A DNA stretch of 42,268 bases from Lentimicrobiaceae bacterium (lineage in GTDB: Bacteria > Bacteroidota > Bacteroidia > Bacteroidales > JAGONC01), in NCBI GenBank assembly GCA_017993235.1, contig JAGONC010000028.1, positions 1-42,268 on the forward strand, read 5' to 3'. Shown here one piece after another: positions 1 to 10,600 of this stretch; the stretch's first letter is position 1, and each line of letters opens with the position of its first letter. The notes below the pieces were generated by a model. That model searched no databases. It saw only the letters and a list, made by a program, of their open reading frames with translations, and had not been told where the DNA came from. A program made the position numbers and the translations under genes.

Positions 1-2211
1 GCCATCGTCAGGCAAACATACCCTGTAACCGGCATGAACTGTGCGTCATGTGCCTCAAGAGTCGAAAGCACATTGTCGTCAGTCGAAGGTGTCCGAAAGG
101 CCATTGTTAACCTGGCCTCAAACACGGTACTTATCGAGTTCAACGGGAATCAGACCAGCCCTGAACGGATGCAGGTGGTGCTGAATGCACACGGTTACGG
201 GCTCATCGTTGAACAAAATGATAACTACAGTGCCGATGATGGGATTGAGACCAGGGAGTTGAGAGAGGTCGGGAGAAATACTTTTTGGGCAATCATCCTG
301 AGTATTCCGGTGTTCCTTTTGTCTATGTTCATTCCCCCATTTCCCCTTAAGAACTGGATCATGATGGTATTGACGCTGGTTGTGATGGGTTGGTTTGGCA
401 GGGAATTTTTTATTGTCGCGTGGAAAAGGTTAATGCATGGTTCGGCCAGCATGGATACGCTCGTTGCCCTGGGAACAGGATCAGCATTCATTTTCAGTGC
501 TTTCAATATGGCCTTTCCGGCCTTCTTGCTGGAACACGGAATAGAACCGCATGTCTATTTTGAAAGTGCTGTTGTGATCATTTCACTTATCCTATTAGGC
601 AGATACCTTGAACAGAGGGCACGCAGGTACACTTCCCTGTCGATCCGCAAACTCATGGGACTTCGGGTCAAAACTGCACGGGTGGTAAGGGGTGGCCTGG
701 AATCAGAAATTCCTCTGGAGGAGGTTGTGACAGGAGATCATATCCTGATCCGTCCCGGTGAGAGGATCCCTGTTGACGGAAGGGTGACAGAGGGCAGTTC
801 GTATATCGATGAAAGCATGATCACAGGCGAACCTCTTCCGGTTGAGAAAAGAGAGGGGGACACCGTGATCGGTGCAACCCTGAATACGACGGGAGGCTTC
901 CGGATGAGGGCCGGGAAGGTTGGGGATGCGACGATGCTTTCACAGATCATCCGGCTCATTGAGGAAGCCCAGGGCAACAAACCACCGATCCAGCGGCTGG
1001 CCGACCGGATCGCCGGAATCTTTGTGCCTGTGGTGCTGACCATCGCCCTGGTAAGCTTTGGTTTGTGGTATGTGTTTGGTCCCTCACCCCAGCTGACCTA
1101 TGCTTTTGTCATCCTGGTCACCGTACTGATCATCGCCTGCCCCTGTGCTATGGGACTGGCAACCCCAACAGCTGTGATGGCGGGTGTGGGCCGTGCGGCA
1201 GAAATGGGGATACTGATCCGCGACGCGGCCGGCATCGAATTATTAAACAGGGCTGATGTCATCGTTCTGGATAAGACGGGTACCATCACCGAAGGAAAGC
1301 CATCAGTAAGGGAGGTGTTCTGGGATATGGGAACAACAGGCCAGGGAGTAACCGAGCGAATCCTTTATTCAATGGAAGCATTGTCGGAACATCCCCTGGC
1401 AAGGGCGTTAATGGATTATTATCAGCCAAAGGGGATCCAGCCATTGATCCCCGTTGAGTTTACCGCTCACCCTGGCATGGGCATCAGGGCTGTCTTTGAT
1501 GGGAAGCTGTACATTGCTGGAAAGAAAGCGTTCATGGATGAAGCCGGAGTGGCGGTGAGCACCGAAATGCTGAATAAGTACCTGGTGTGGACACAGAAAT
1601 CATGGGCGGTCATTTTTTTGGCTGACGATACCCGGGCCCTGGGTATGGTGGCGATCTCCGACAAGGTAAAGGATTCTGCTGCCGTTGCCGTGCAGAGACT
1701 CCGGCAAATGGGCCGGAAAATCATCATGTTGACCGGCGATCATGCATCGGGGGCTGCGGCCATGGCCAGTCAGGTTGGAATTGACTCCTTCCGGTCGGAT
1801 GTATTGCCTGCTGATAAGCTACACTTTATCAGGGAACTCCAGCAGAAAGGTCACATCGTGGCGATGGTGGGCGACGGGATCAATGATGCGCCGGCACTGG
1901 CGCAGGCGGATGTGGGCATTGCCATTGGCACGGGAACCGACATCGCCATGGAAAGTGCACAGATCACCCTGATCTACGGGAACCTGGAAAAGCTTGTTCA
2001 GGCCGTGGATCTCTCGGGAAGGATCGTTCGCACCATCCGTCAGAACCTTTTCTGGGCATTTTTTTATAATTCGGTCAGTATCCCCATTGCTGCCGGAATC
2101 CTCTTCCCATTCACAGGATTTCTTTTGAATCCCATGATCGCGGGGGCTGCGATGGCGTTCAGCTCGGTTTCAGTAGTGGGTAATAGTTTGAGATTATTGA
2201 AGCTCAAATAG
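1..2211 (+). CDS. copA: Copper-exporting P1B-type ATPase (5' truncated by window edge)
   Basis: This is a heavy-metal P-type ATPase that pumps Cu+ out of the cytoplasm using ATP. The frame is open from base 1, and the residues before the first ATG (base 34) already read as an HMA domain leading into GMNCASC, so the true start lies upstream of the window. Counting from that ATG: metal-binding CASC at 3-6, actuator TGE near 264-266, membrane CPC at 369-371 (copper site), phosphorylation DKTGT at 413-417, HP at 453-454, and hinge GDGINDAP at 613-620. YN and SS residues in the last two membrane helices fit the Cu+ (P1B-1) subgroup. At least one N-terminal HMA domain is present and more may lie upstream. 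The 3' end overlaps the convergent neighbour's stop by 18 bp. Confidence 0.93.
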   Translation, partial: AIVRQTYPVTGMNCASCASRVESTLSSVEGVRKAIVNLASNTVLIEFNGNQTSPERMQVVLNAHGYGLIVEQNDNYSADDGIETRELREVGRNTFWAIILSIPVFLLSMFIPPFPLKNWIMMVLTLVVMGWFGREFFIVAWKRLMHGSASMDTLVALGTGSAFIFSAFNMAFPAFLLEHGIEPHVYFESAVVIISLILLGRYLEQRARRYTSLSIRKLMGLRVKTARVVRGGLESEIPLEEVVTGDHILIRPGERIPVDGRVTEGSSYIDESMITGEPLPVEKREGDTVIGATLNTTGGFRMRAGKVGDATMLSQIIRLIEEAQGNKPPIQRLADRIAGIFVPVVLTIALVSFGLWYVFGPSPQLTYAFVILVTVLIIACPCAMGLATPTAVMAGVGRAAEMGILIRDAAGIELLNRADVIVLDKTGTITEGKPSVREVFWDMGTTGQGVTERILYSMEALSEHPLARALMDYYQPKGIQPLIPVEFTAHPGMGIRAVFDGKLYIAGKKAFMDEAGVAVSTEMLNKYLVWTQKSWAVIFLADDTRALGMVAISDKVKDSAAVAVQRLRQMGRKIIMLTGDHASGAAAMASQVGIDSFRSDVLPADKLHFIRELQQKGHIVAMVGDGINDAPALAQADVGIAIGTGTDIAMESAQITLIYGNLEKLVQAVDLSGRIVRTIRQNLFWAFFYNSVSIPIAAGILFPFTGFLLNPMIAGAAMAFSSVSVVGNSLRLLKLK

Positions 2212-4167
2212 ATCAAACTGGCCTTCCACGATCCTTACAGGCTTCTTTTCAATATTCCAGAGGTAGGTTGAGAACAGGTGTGCAGAGTCCGGCAGCCAGG
2301 GAATGAACATGCCATTCACCAGGTTATCTTTTTCTCCATTCCACGACGTTCTTAGCCAGTCAAGCGGAATGCGCTCATATCTTAACACCTTGTCGTTGCT
2401 GTCAACTACCGTAAATACGATCCAGGCGCGCAGCGGTTCTTCCGGTGAAGCCAGGGTCAACCGGTAACCGGCATGGAGTGCCTTACCCCTGAGGGTACTG
2501 GCTGATCCGCGTCCGAGTTTGATGAATTCTTCGCTGGTCGTTTTGATCATCGGTTCGGTACGGAAGGTTGCACGATGATTCGGCTCCGGCCTGATCTTGT
2601 GTTTCAACAGATAATAGTGCGTTTGAGGATCATAATTAATTGAATCATAAATAGTTCGCCATTCGGGAAATTCTTTAACGTCAATGATCTGATAATCAGC
2701 TATATAGCCAGGATAATCCGATCCCTGGACTATACCTGCCGTTCCGCCGTTCCTGAAATTCAGGTAAGCCCATTGCATTTCTCTGCCGCGGTATCCCCCG
2801 ATAGTGGAAGGGTATCCATTGACCTGTGGATGGGTCTGGATGGTTTGATAAAAGCTTTCCGGTATCCGTTCGTTTTCAAACGAAACATGCGACAGGTTGG
2901 CATTCAGTGCAAAGTTCACAGGGATCATCAACAGAGGGAGGGCCAGGAGTACACTCCATCGTTTGTTGGTCTGATAGATAAACGTATCGAGCCCAAAAAG
3001 CACGGCACCGATCAGCAGGGGATACATATACAATGCGGTCCGTGCCTCATGGTAGTTCATGTCAAAGATCAGGTGTGCAAGCCAGGCTGCGAAGATATTT
3101 CCCATAAGCAGAAAGATGAAAATGAAACGGGGGTTCAGCCAGCCGAACCTGTACTTGCGGGACAGATTGATGAACAGATAGATGCCCAGGACTGCAAGGA
3201 AAACGGCGCCGGCATAGTACAGGAATACAAGGGTTCCGTTTTCGAACAGCAGTAGGTAAAGCGACAGAAAAGTCGTTTTGAAGACTCCTTCCGAAGAGCC
3301 AAAGTAGAGGGCGCCTGCGGTTTTTAACCTGAGCAGGTAGGCAATGAAGAAGGCCGTGGGAAGAAGGCCGAGGAAGAGAGAGGAGAGAGGAGAGAGGAGA
3401 GATGAGAAAGGAGAAAGAGAGGGAGGGGAAGGGCGAGGGGACGAGGGAGATGGAAGCGGGAGGCGGGAGGCGGGAAGTGGTTTGTCCTGAGGAGCGAAGC
3501 GACGAGGTCCTGGAATTTGGATTTTGGAATTTGTCTGGAATTTGGATCTTGGAATTTGGAATTTTTGAAGTCTCGTGCCGGCTGTAAGGAACCAGGCCAT
3601 CAACAAAATCTGCAGGAGAATAAAGGTGTGTACAAGGTTAAGGTTAGCCGCTGTGGCCAGCAGGCCCAGTACCAGCGCCAGAATGGTGTACTTCGGCGAA
3701 GGGCCAAACCTGAGTGCGTACAGATACCAGCAGGCTCCCAGCATCAGCGCCATTGACAGTCCATAGCCACGTGTCAGTGCAAAGAATTCCAGAAAATTAT
3801 GGGTAAGAAGAAGCGCCAGAATGAATATCCAGCGAAGCATCGGTAGATGGATCTGCCGTGCAAATTTCCAGACAAAAAAGAGGAATAGCGGGAACGACAG
3901 GATGTTGGGCAACCGGAGGGCAAGGGGAGAGGAGCCCAGGATTTTATACGAAATCCATGAAAGTGCGGAATTCAGCAGGTGATTGTTTGCATCCAGATGC
4001 GAACGAAAGGGAAGAAATGAATCTGTATGAATGTAGTGGAAAAACGTGGCGATCTCATCGTAGATCAGGGGAACCCTGGCTGCACGAAGCCATATGTAGA
4101 TCCACAGGAGGATTCCGATGGCAATGAACAGGATCTTTTCCCATTTGAGATTTTTGGGCAGAAACAT
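2194..4167 (-). CDS. GT39-like multi-spanning membrane protein with low-complexity insertion
   Basis: A polytopic inner-membrane protein of 657 residues that resembles Dol-P-Man/GT39-type glycosyltransferases. It has an N-terminal helix, then an acidic D-E pair at about residues 37-38 in the first outer loop (LIYDEIATF), about ten hydrophobic helices, and a soluble C-terminal domain of about 200 residues. The substrate cannot be told; family members transfer lipid-linked sugars on the outer membrane face. Residues about 200-266 are a Pro/Ser/Leu-rich stretch encoded by GA-rich and GGAATTTGG-type repeat DNA that looks inserted, yet keeps the frame. The gene lies 62 bp downstream of the VOC gene on the same strand and could be co-transcribed. 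Its stop codon overlaps copA tail to tail. The assignment rests on topology and the DE motif only. Confidence 0.6.
   Translation of the reverse strand: MFLPKNLKWEKILFIAIGILLWIYIWLRAARVPLIYDEIATFFHYIHTDSFLPFRSHLDANNHLLNSALSWISYKILGSSPLALRLPNILSFPLFLFFVWKFARQIHLPMLRWIFILALLLTHNFLEFFALTRGYGLSMALMLGACWYLYALRFGPSPKYTILALVLGLLATAANLNLVHTFILLQILLMAWFLTAGTRLQKFQIPRSKFQTNSKIQIPGPRRFAPQDKPLPASRLPLPSPSSPRPSPPSLSPFSSLLSPLSSLFLGLLPTAFFIAYLLRLKTAGALYFGSSEGVFKTTFLSLYLLLFENGTLVFLYYAGAVFLAVLGIYLFINLSRKYRFGWLNPRFIFIFLLMGNIFAAWLAHLIFDMNYHEARTALYMYPLLIGAVLFGLDTFIYQTNKRWSVLLALPLLMIPVNFALNANLSHVSFENERIPESFYQTIQTHPQVNGYPSTIGGYRGREMQWAYLNFRNGGTAGIVQGSDYPGYIADYQIIDVKEFPEWRTIYDSINYDPQTHYYLLKHKIRPEPNHRATFRTEPMIKTTSEEFIKLGRGSASTLRGKALHAGYRLTLASPEEPLRAWIVFTVVDSNDKVLRYERIPLDWLRTSWNGEKDNLVNGMFIPWLPDSAHLFSTYLWNIEKKPVRIVEGQFDLFELQ
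3370..3570. repeat. Composite low-complexity repeat inside the GT39-like gene
   Basis: Three blocks lie end to end on the plus strand: a GA-rich tract (about 3370-3476, units of GGAGAGA and later GGGA/GGCGGGA), a near-palindromic segment reading CCTGAGGAGCGAAGCGACGA (about 3486-3505), and a run of GGAATTTGG/GGATTTTGG units (about 3510-3566). The same GA unit recurs at 20635-20676 and 22774-22792. It is read in frame here as Pro/Ser/Leu-rich protein. Confidence 0.75.
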
Positions 4168-4229
4168 CTGTTAGAGAATTGGGTTCAAAAAGGCCTGCAA
4201 GTTAAGAAAAATCAGGGGTTGATCCGGCT

Positions 4230-5129
4230 TTATTGGATGATCTGGATCGGATTTTTTTCCGGATCTTCTATTTCCAGAAAAGCTGTATAGCGGCCTGCCG
4301 GTCTTTTGGTGATCTCCTGTAAAAGTGGAGTATTGTTTTCTCGCAGGGTTTCTGAATAAGTCAGAATATTGTCCACCCTGAAGGTCATTTTATGGATCCC
4401 AAGCAATGTGGTCTTCCCTTCAGGGAGGTGTAATCCTTCAGGGTGCAGGTGATTGATTTTTTCCTGGCGAAGTTCTACCACAAATGGACCGGAAACCAAT
4501 AACCTTACATATTGATTGTCAGCAGTTACATCCCATTTCTGCGTAAAGGCGTAGCCCAGGTTTTGCTCGTACCATTCGATCTCAGGCTCAATGTTGTCGA
4601 CAATGATGCCGATCAGATAGGGTTTTATGCGCATGGGATCTTTCGTGTTGGGGGAAGGGAAGATCTGTATCGTTATCTGATCAGGGTCGGCCATGTAGAA
4701 ATAGACGGAACCGTTGATCTCACTGGTGATGATATCGGTTACCTGTTCAGGATGAAGCTGCTTTACTTGCTGGTGGTAATCTTCAAAATCAGTTACCCGA
4801 AAACCGGCTTTAAAGAATCCACAGATCTCGGCATCATCAGGAATCTTGATCAGATTACGGGAACAGGTATTTTCCTTTTGGACCAGTTCGAGGTAAAAGT
4901 CATTCAGTTCAAGGATGGCCGTTTTGGTTTTTTGCTGGGTAACGTTGAACTTCTCGATTAGCTCAAATCCGAGCATTTCTTTATACCAAGCTATGGATTT
5001 TCCAAGATCGCTCACCGTTATACTTACCTGGAAAGGTCTAACGGAAGCAGTTGTTTGAGCATACGTTGAAAGGTCGATAAAGGAAAATGCCAGGAGCAGA
5101 GCCAGAGTCGTAAGGAATCCGTGCTTCAT
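4230..5129 (-). CDS. Secreted protein with two VOC (glyoxalase/bleomycin-resistance fold) domains
   Basis: A 299-residue protein with a clear N-terminal signal peptide (about 24 residues, ending in a TYAQ-type site). Two vicinal-oxygen-chelate domains follow, at about residues 31-145 and 163-299. Both open with the usual pattern of a beta strand followed by W-Y plus an acidic residue and LGF/LGY (IAWYKEMLGF; IEWYEQNLGY), and both end in a D-P-(D/E)-x-N/Q-I-Q-I strand. Members bind a metal and act on small molecules or simply bind them; the substrate is not predictable. An exported VOC protein is somewhat unusual, as most are cytosolic. It is transcribed away from the 5601 gene, with the GT39-like gene 62 bp downstream. 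Confidence 0.8.
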   Translation of the reverse strand: MKHGFLTTLALLLAFSFIDLSTYAQTTASVRPFQVSITVSDLGKSIAWYKEMLGFELIEKFNVTQQKTKTAILELNDFYLELVQKENTCSRNLIKIPDDAEICGFFKAGFRVTDFEDYHQQVKQLHPEQVTDIITSEINGSVYFYMADPDQITIQIFPSPNTKDPMRIKPYLIGIIVDNIEPEIEWYEQNLGYAFTQKWDVTADNQYVRLLVSGPFVVELRQEKINHLHPEGLHLPEGKTTLLGIHKMTFRVDNILTYSETLRENNTPLLQEITKRPAGRYTAFLEIEDPEKNPIQIIQ

Positions 5130-5600
5130 TTTCGATGGGATTTATGTAGTAAACGGAAACATGTAAGAATTTAGTATATTTTTTTGAAAATTATTTCTGG
5201 GTGAAGGTGATCCGGGTCTGCGTGTTTGTAGTGTTCATCCCTGATGTCAGCTAACTGCAGTAACTAACTTATGCATGGATCCACTACCTGATTCCCGGAT
5301 CGTGCCTGTAAAAAAAAAAACACTTGCAATACAGGTTTTTATTCACTATATTTGGTACTTAATATACAATTACACCCAGGGGCGATAAGTGAGGCAGAAA
5401 ACGCAATAACCATTTCAGTATGCCTCTACAACTATTCCTGACTAAGTGTGTTCAACGCCACCTGAACTTTGTTAGCTGTCATTTTTTTACAGTTCCCGAA
5501 GTAATCCACATCGTCCGTTTCGTTACATACAGTAATTAAATATTGAATTACTCATTTTTTCCTTGTGTAGTCTGCAATATGTAGCTTAAAATCCTACGCT
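5130..5600. other. Divergent intergenic region, 471 bp
   Basis: No credible ORF. It separates the minus-strand VOC gene from the plus-strand surface-protein cluster and contains one good plus-strand Bacteroidota promoter (5324-5354). An A-run at 5311-5320 and AT-rich stretches near 5530-5575 are otherwise unremarkable. Confidence 0.6.
5324..5354 (+). promoter_or_regulatory. Bacteroidota-type promoter for the 5601 gene
   Basis: TTG at 5324-5326, 20 nt, then TATATTTG at 5347-5354, an exact match to TAnnTTTG. The predicted transcription start near 5361 would give a 5' leader of about 240 nt before the ATG at 5601, which is long. Confidence 0.6.
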
Positions 5601-7547
5601 ATGAAAAATCTTGTTCTTCCCTTTGTCGTTGGCAGCTACGTTTCTTTTTTTCATACCTCATACCTAATGGCACAACTCAGGGAGTTTGGTGATGCACCGG
5701 AAGGAGTGCTGGCCTACCCGGCAACAGGTCTCACAGGGTGGTTCCCGACATGTAAAGCCCTTGGCCCTGCCGGGTGGGTAGAGCATGATAACTGGGGAGC
5801 CGTATTGGGCCCTGCGTTTGAATTTGATGGTGAAGGTAATGGAGGTTTATGTCCCCAGTTCAATCCTTACGATAATGATGAATGTAAAGGTGACGGGGAT
5901 GCCGGATTGATAATCCCCGGGGCATTCACCATTGTTGGCGGAGTGGAGGTTGCGTGCGTTCCAGGAGATGTGGCACCCCTGGGACCAGCCGGCAGCCTGG
6001 CAGCATGGGGAGCAAATGTAGATATTACTTTAACTAATTCTATGCCCAGTTCTTCACCGGGCTATATGAACGTGATCATTGACTGGGCTCAAGATGGTTC
6101 CTGGGGCGGAGGTACTGAACATATTTTGGTCGATTGGTATTTGCCCAATGGTTATAGTGGTCCATTATCTGGCCTGGGTCCGCCTAATTTTGTCATAGGA
6201 CCCAATTCAGGATATGTTTGGGCCAGATTCACTATCTCAGAGCAGCAGGTAGGCCAGGGCTGGGATGGAACCGGTTCATTTGAGGATGGTGAGTCAGAAG
6301 ACTACCTGTCGCTCGTAGCACTTTCGTCAGGTAACCTTGACTTTGGCGATGCGCCCGACGGTCCTTATCCGACCTTGCTTGCAAGCAACGGTGCCCGGCA
6401 CACCAACAATGGGATCGTCTACATCGGAGCCCTGATCGATTCCGAGGTCGACGGTCAGCCTACCGCAAATGCGGACGGGGGTGATCTGGCGAATGTGGAT
6501 GATGAGGATGGGGTAATTTTTACCTCACCACTGATCCGGGGCCAGATGGCCACCCTTCAGATCACGGTACCGATCAGCTGCCAGCTGAACGCCTGGATGG
6601 ACTTCAATCAATTCAACGGATGGGCAGACCTCGGCGAACAGATTTTCTTGAACCAGCAGCTTGTGGCTGGATCCAATGCCCTTTCATTCCAGGTACCTGC
6701 CACTGCCAGCCTGGGTCCGACCTGCAGTCGTTGGCGGGTGGACATGATCGGGGGCCTGAGTTATGACGTAATTCTTATGACAATCCTTTATCTGGGTTTT
6801 GCGGCTGGTGTATCAGCCCAGACATGGTCAACTCCTGATGCAGGTGTCACCGTTTATAAAACGCTGACTAATGGTAATGTTGGTATCGGTACCGTGACAC
6901 CTTCCTATAAGCTGCATGTTTTTAACGGGACCAGTTCCTGCGACGTGATTGCAGAAAGCAATATTGCCGGGCCCAGTGGGCCCATTGGACGGCTCAGATT
7001 ACTGAATACGTCGGGGGGTGATATTTTCAATATTGCAATGAGAAAGACCGGAGGTGTCACCGAAATGCTTCAGTCTGCATATGATGCGAGCACCTCGACC
7101 TGGCGCGAATTCATCTACTTCAATTATGCTACACAGGTTTACGAGATTCGATGGGGTATTGGTACGGTCAAGTATCTGAACAACGGCAATGTGCTGTTTT
7201 CCAATACAGGAAATGTGGGGATCGGTGAGATAAATCCATCCTCGAAGCTTGCGGTCAACGGCAGCATCACGTGCAAGGAGGTTGAGGTAAAGGAGACAGG
7301 ATGGTCAGATTTTGTCTTTGATGACGACTATATCCTGCCGTCATTATCCGAACTGGATCAGTATGTTCAGCAGCACAGGCGTTTGCCGGGTGTTCCATCA
7401 GCCAGAGAAGTCAGGGAGAATGGAGTGAAACTTGGCCAGATGGACGCGATCCTGCTTCAGAAAATTGAAGAGCTGACGCTCTACCTGATCGAGCTCCAGA
7501 AGGAGAATGAAGCCCTGAAAGCCAGGATTTCGGCGCTGGAGAACTGA
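5601..7547 (+). CDS. Chimeric surface protein: GEVED domains fused to a tail-fibre-like protein with an internal signal peptide
   Basis: 648 residues. Residues 1-24 form a signal peptide. Residues about 25-235 contain a first GEVED-type domain closing in GESEDYLSL. A second starts at about 245 (LDFGDAPDGPYPT) and runs to CSRW...GGLSYD at about 390. There the expected GEVEDY ending is missing. The frame passes straight into M393 (base 6777), a short hydrophobic segment ending in SAQTW that looks like the signal peptide of a different protein. What follows is a Bacteroidota tail-fibre-type protein: VGIGT...YKLHV motifs, then a C-terminal LPGVPSA...GVKLGQMDAILLQKIEELTLYLIE stalk that is probably coiled coil. 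The likely origin is a deletion or recombination joining two neighbouring genes. The product is probably exported; no T9SS sorting domain is present. A promoter lies at 5324-5354. Confidence 0.75.
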   Translation: MKNLVLPFVVGSYVSFFHTSYLMAQLREFGDAPEGVLAYPATGLTGWFPTCKALGPAGWVEHDNWGAVLGPAFEFDGEGNGGLCPQFNPYDNDECKGDGDAGLIIPGAFTIVGGVEVACVPGDVAPLGPAGSLAAWGANVDITLTNSMPSSSPGYMNVIIDWAQDGSWGGGTEHILVDWYLPNGYSGPLSGLGPPNFVIGPNSGYVWARFTISEQQVGQGWDGTGSFEDGESEDYLSLVALSSGNLDFGDAPDGPYPTLLASNGARHTNNGIVYIGALIDSEVDGQPTANADGGDLANVDDEDGVIFTSPLIRGQMATLQITVPISCQLNAWMDFNQFNGWADLGEQIFLNQQLVAGSNALSFQVPATASLGPTCSRWRVDMIGGLSYDVILMTILYLGFAAGVSAQTWSTPDAGVTVYKTLTNGNVGIGTVTPSYKLHVFNGTSSCDVIAESNIAGPSGPIGRLRLLNTSGGDIFNIAMRKTGGVTEMLQSAYDASTSTWREFIYFNYATQVYEIRWGIGTVKYLNNGNVLFSNTGNVGIGEINPSSKLAVNGSITCKEVEVKETGWSDFVFDDDYILPSLSELDQYVQQHRRLPGVPSAREVRENGVKLGQMDAILLQKIEELTLYLIELQKENEALKARISALEN

Positions 7548-7639
7548 AAAACCACTGATATTTAATTTTTTTTCGGAAACATAGACCACTTACTTCAGAG
7601 ACTTTCAAAAGATGCATTTTTTCATTAATAATTCCTGCA

Positions 7640-10600
7640 ATGATATCAAAACCATCTTTCAAACCTATTAAGTCGTTTCCGTTTTTGATCGTTTACGGCT
7701 GTTTTTTCCTGATTGCTATTTCGCAAACATACGCTTTAAGAGAGACTGTGCCCAACGAGCCCGGCCCATGGCCAGGGATATTCGTTAACACCTACACGGG
7801 AAATCTTTTCTATCAACGATCCGACCTCTTCATACCCGGTCAGGGTTTGTCATTGGATATCACATTTTATTACAACAGCGGAAGATCAAGATATGATTGG
7901 GGTTACGGGCATGGCTGGACACATACGTATAGTATGCGCTATTTTATAAAGAGTGAGCTTTCCGGGGATACGGTCATCCTTGAACGGATGGATGGCAAGA
8001 CAGACGAGTATGTCTGGAATGGAACCTCCTATGATCCACCTGTCGGTGTACATGACGTCTTCTCCGAATATGAACCTGATAAATACCTTCTGCGATCCAA
8101 ATCAGGAATAAAATATTATTTTGATGATGCAGGTCATAAACAACTAACGAAAATCCAGGATCCGAATGGGAACACCATGACATTATCGTATACGGACGGG
8201 CATCTGGCCACCATTACCGATCCGACGGGCAGGCAGCTGGTTCTGGATTGGTCTGACAACCATTTGTCAACCATTACGGACGCAAATACGACTCCTGATC
8301 GGATTTTTGAATTTTCCTACGATCAATCTGCAGGATACTGGTTTTTAACCGGCGTTGAGGGTCCGCTTAATTACAGTTATACGTATACATACGGAATGTC
8401 AGGCAATATGACGATAATCACCGACTCCAGAGGGAACAGTCTGGAAATCACCTATAACCCTGAGGGAGCTGTTGCCAGTGTTAGCTGCCCGGCCGTAAAT
8501 ATGGGCAAGACATTCACTTATAATCCTACAGAGAGTAAAACAACTGTTTATCAGGATGTTACAGCTGGAGAAAGAAACTATATTTATACCTTTGATGATC
8601 TGAAGAGAATTGTCAGCATCCAGCAACCAGACGGGAATTCAATTAATTTTTCATGGGACGACCAGAACAATATCCTAACTTATACCAACGAAACGGGAGC
8701 TGTTACAACCTTTACTTACGATGACCGGGGCAATATCCTGAGTGCAATGGATTGCCTTGGATTTTCAGAGCTCTTTACCTATGAGAATGACTTCAACCAG
8801 ATAACAAGTATAACCGATAGGAATGGAAATACAACCACTTTTACGTATGATGATTCCGGAAACCGGATCGGCCGGACAGATTGTCTTGGCTATACAGAAA
8901 GTTATACATACGATGCTTTTGGCAATATGACAGGTCTGACGGATAATAATGGCTGTACGACGCTTTATGGTTACAATGGACACGGATACCGGATCAGCAC
9001 TACAGATGCCCTTGGCTTCAACGAGATCCGGACCTTTGATGAAGTCGGTAATGCATTGAGCATTACCGATAAAAACGGATGCACCACAACCCATGTCTTC
9101 GATATCCTTGACCGGATGACAGCCAGAACAGATGCTGCGGGTAACACCACGACCTATACATTTAATGAAAATGGAAGCCTGTTAAATGTTACAAATCCAA
9201 AGGGCTGTGCTACAAGCTACACCTATGATGCAGCCAACAGGATCATCACCACCATTGATCCAATGGGCGGCACAACCACCAAACTCTGGGATGAAGCGGG
9301 TAATTTGATTTCCGTCACGGATGCCAATGGCCATACGACCTATTTCAGTTATAATGTACGCGATTGGATGGTTGGCAAAACCGATTGCCTTGGAAACACA
9401 GAGATCTATACCTATAATGCCATTGGTCAGTGGACAGGCCATACGGATCAACACGGCCATACAACCACCCGCTCCTATGACTGCAGGGGACAGCTGACGG
9501 GAATGACCGATGCCAACGGACAAACAGAAATTTATATTTATGATCCAGCCGGATTCAGGATCAGTGAAACAGACAAAACCGGTCAAACTACCTTCTTTGA
9601 ATACGATTGCAGAGGAAGTCTTTACAAATTAACCGATCCGGCCGGATTCCAGATAATCTATACCTACGATCCGGCAGGCCATAGAACCGCTTCAAAGGAT
9701 AAGAACGGTAATATAACGACCTATGCATTCGATTGCATGGGACAAAATATTATAATTACTGATCCTCTTGGGTTCACCGATATTTTTACATACGATCCAG
9801 GTGGCAATCTGCTTACGGAAACCGACCGGGATGGAAATACAACAACACATAGCTATAATTGCCTGAATCAGATCATCACCAGCACGGATCCAATCGGATT
9901 TACGGAATCTAACATCTATGATCAGGTTGGAAACCGAATTTCACGAACCGACAGGAAAGGCAGTACGTTTACTTATACCTATGACTGCCAGAGCAGGTTG
10001 ACCCATACTCAGGATCCAACTGGAGGAACAGAGTCGTTCACGTATAACCTGGTGGGTCAACAAACGGGGTATACAGATAAAAACGGTGGAACTACTTCAT
10101 TTACATATGATTGCCTTGGGCGGAAGGTCGGGCTGACGGATCCTTACGGGAATACAGAAAGCATTTCATATGATGCGGCAGGAAACGGGATCAGTTTAAC
10201 GAATAAAGACGGTTATACATGGACCTATGGATATGATTTTATGAATCAGGTAACATCTGTCACCGATCCCATGGGATATTCAAGGAATTATACATATAAT
10301 CCGGTCGGAAAGCTGACCGGTTACACCGATGAAAAAGGGTACACTACAGCATTTCTCTATGATACCCGGGGCCAACATATCGCCACAACGGATCCAAAAG
10401 GAAACATAGAAACTTTTATATACGACCAGGCAGGTAACCTGGCAGCATATACGGATAGGAATGGATTTACCACGCAATATATACGTGACCTGATGGGAAG
10501 GATCACCACCGTGACTGATCCGGCGGGACTTACTGAAACATACACATATAGCGGTACTGGAAAGATATTGACTTATAAGGATAAAAACAATCATACTACA

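Noticed and set aside
34..36. ATG as the start of copA
   Set aside because: The HMA-domain motif G-M-x-C-x-x-C is already under way before this Met and the frame is open to base 1; the real start is outside the window.
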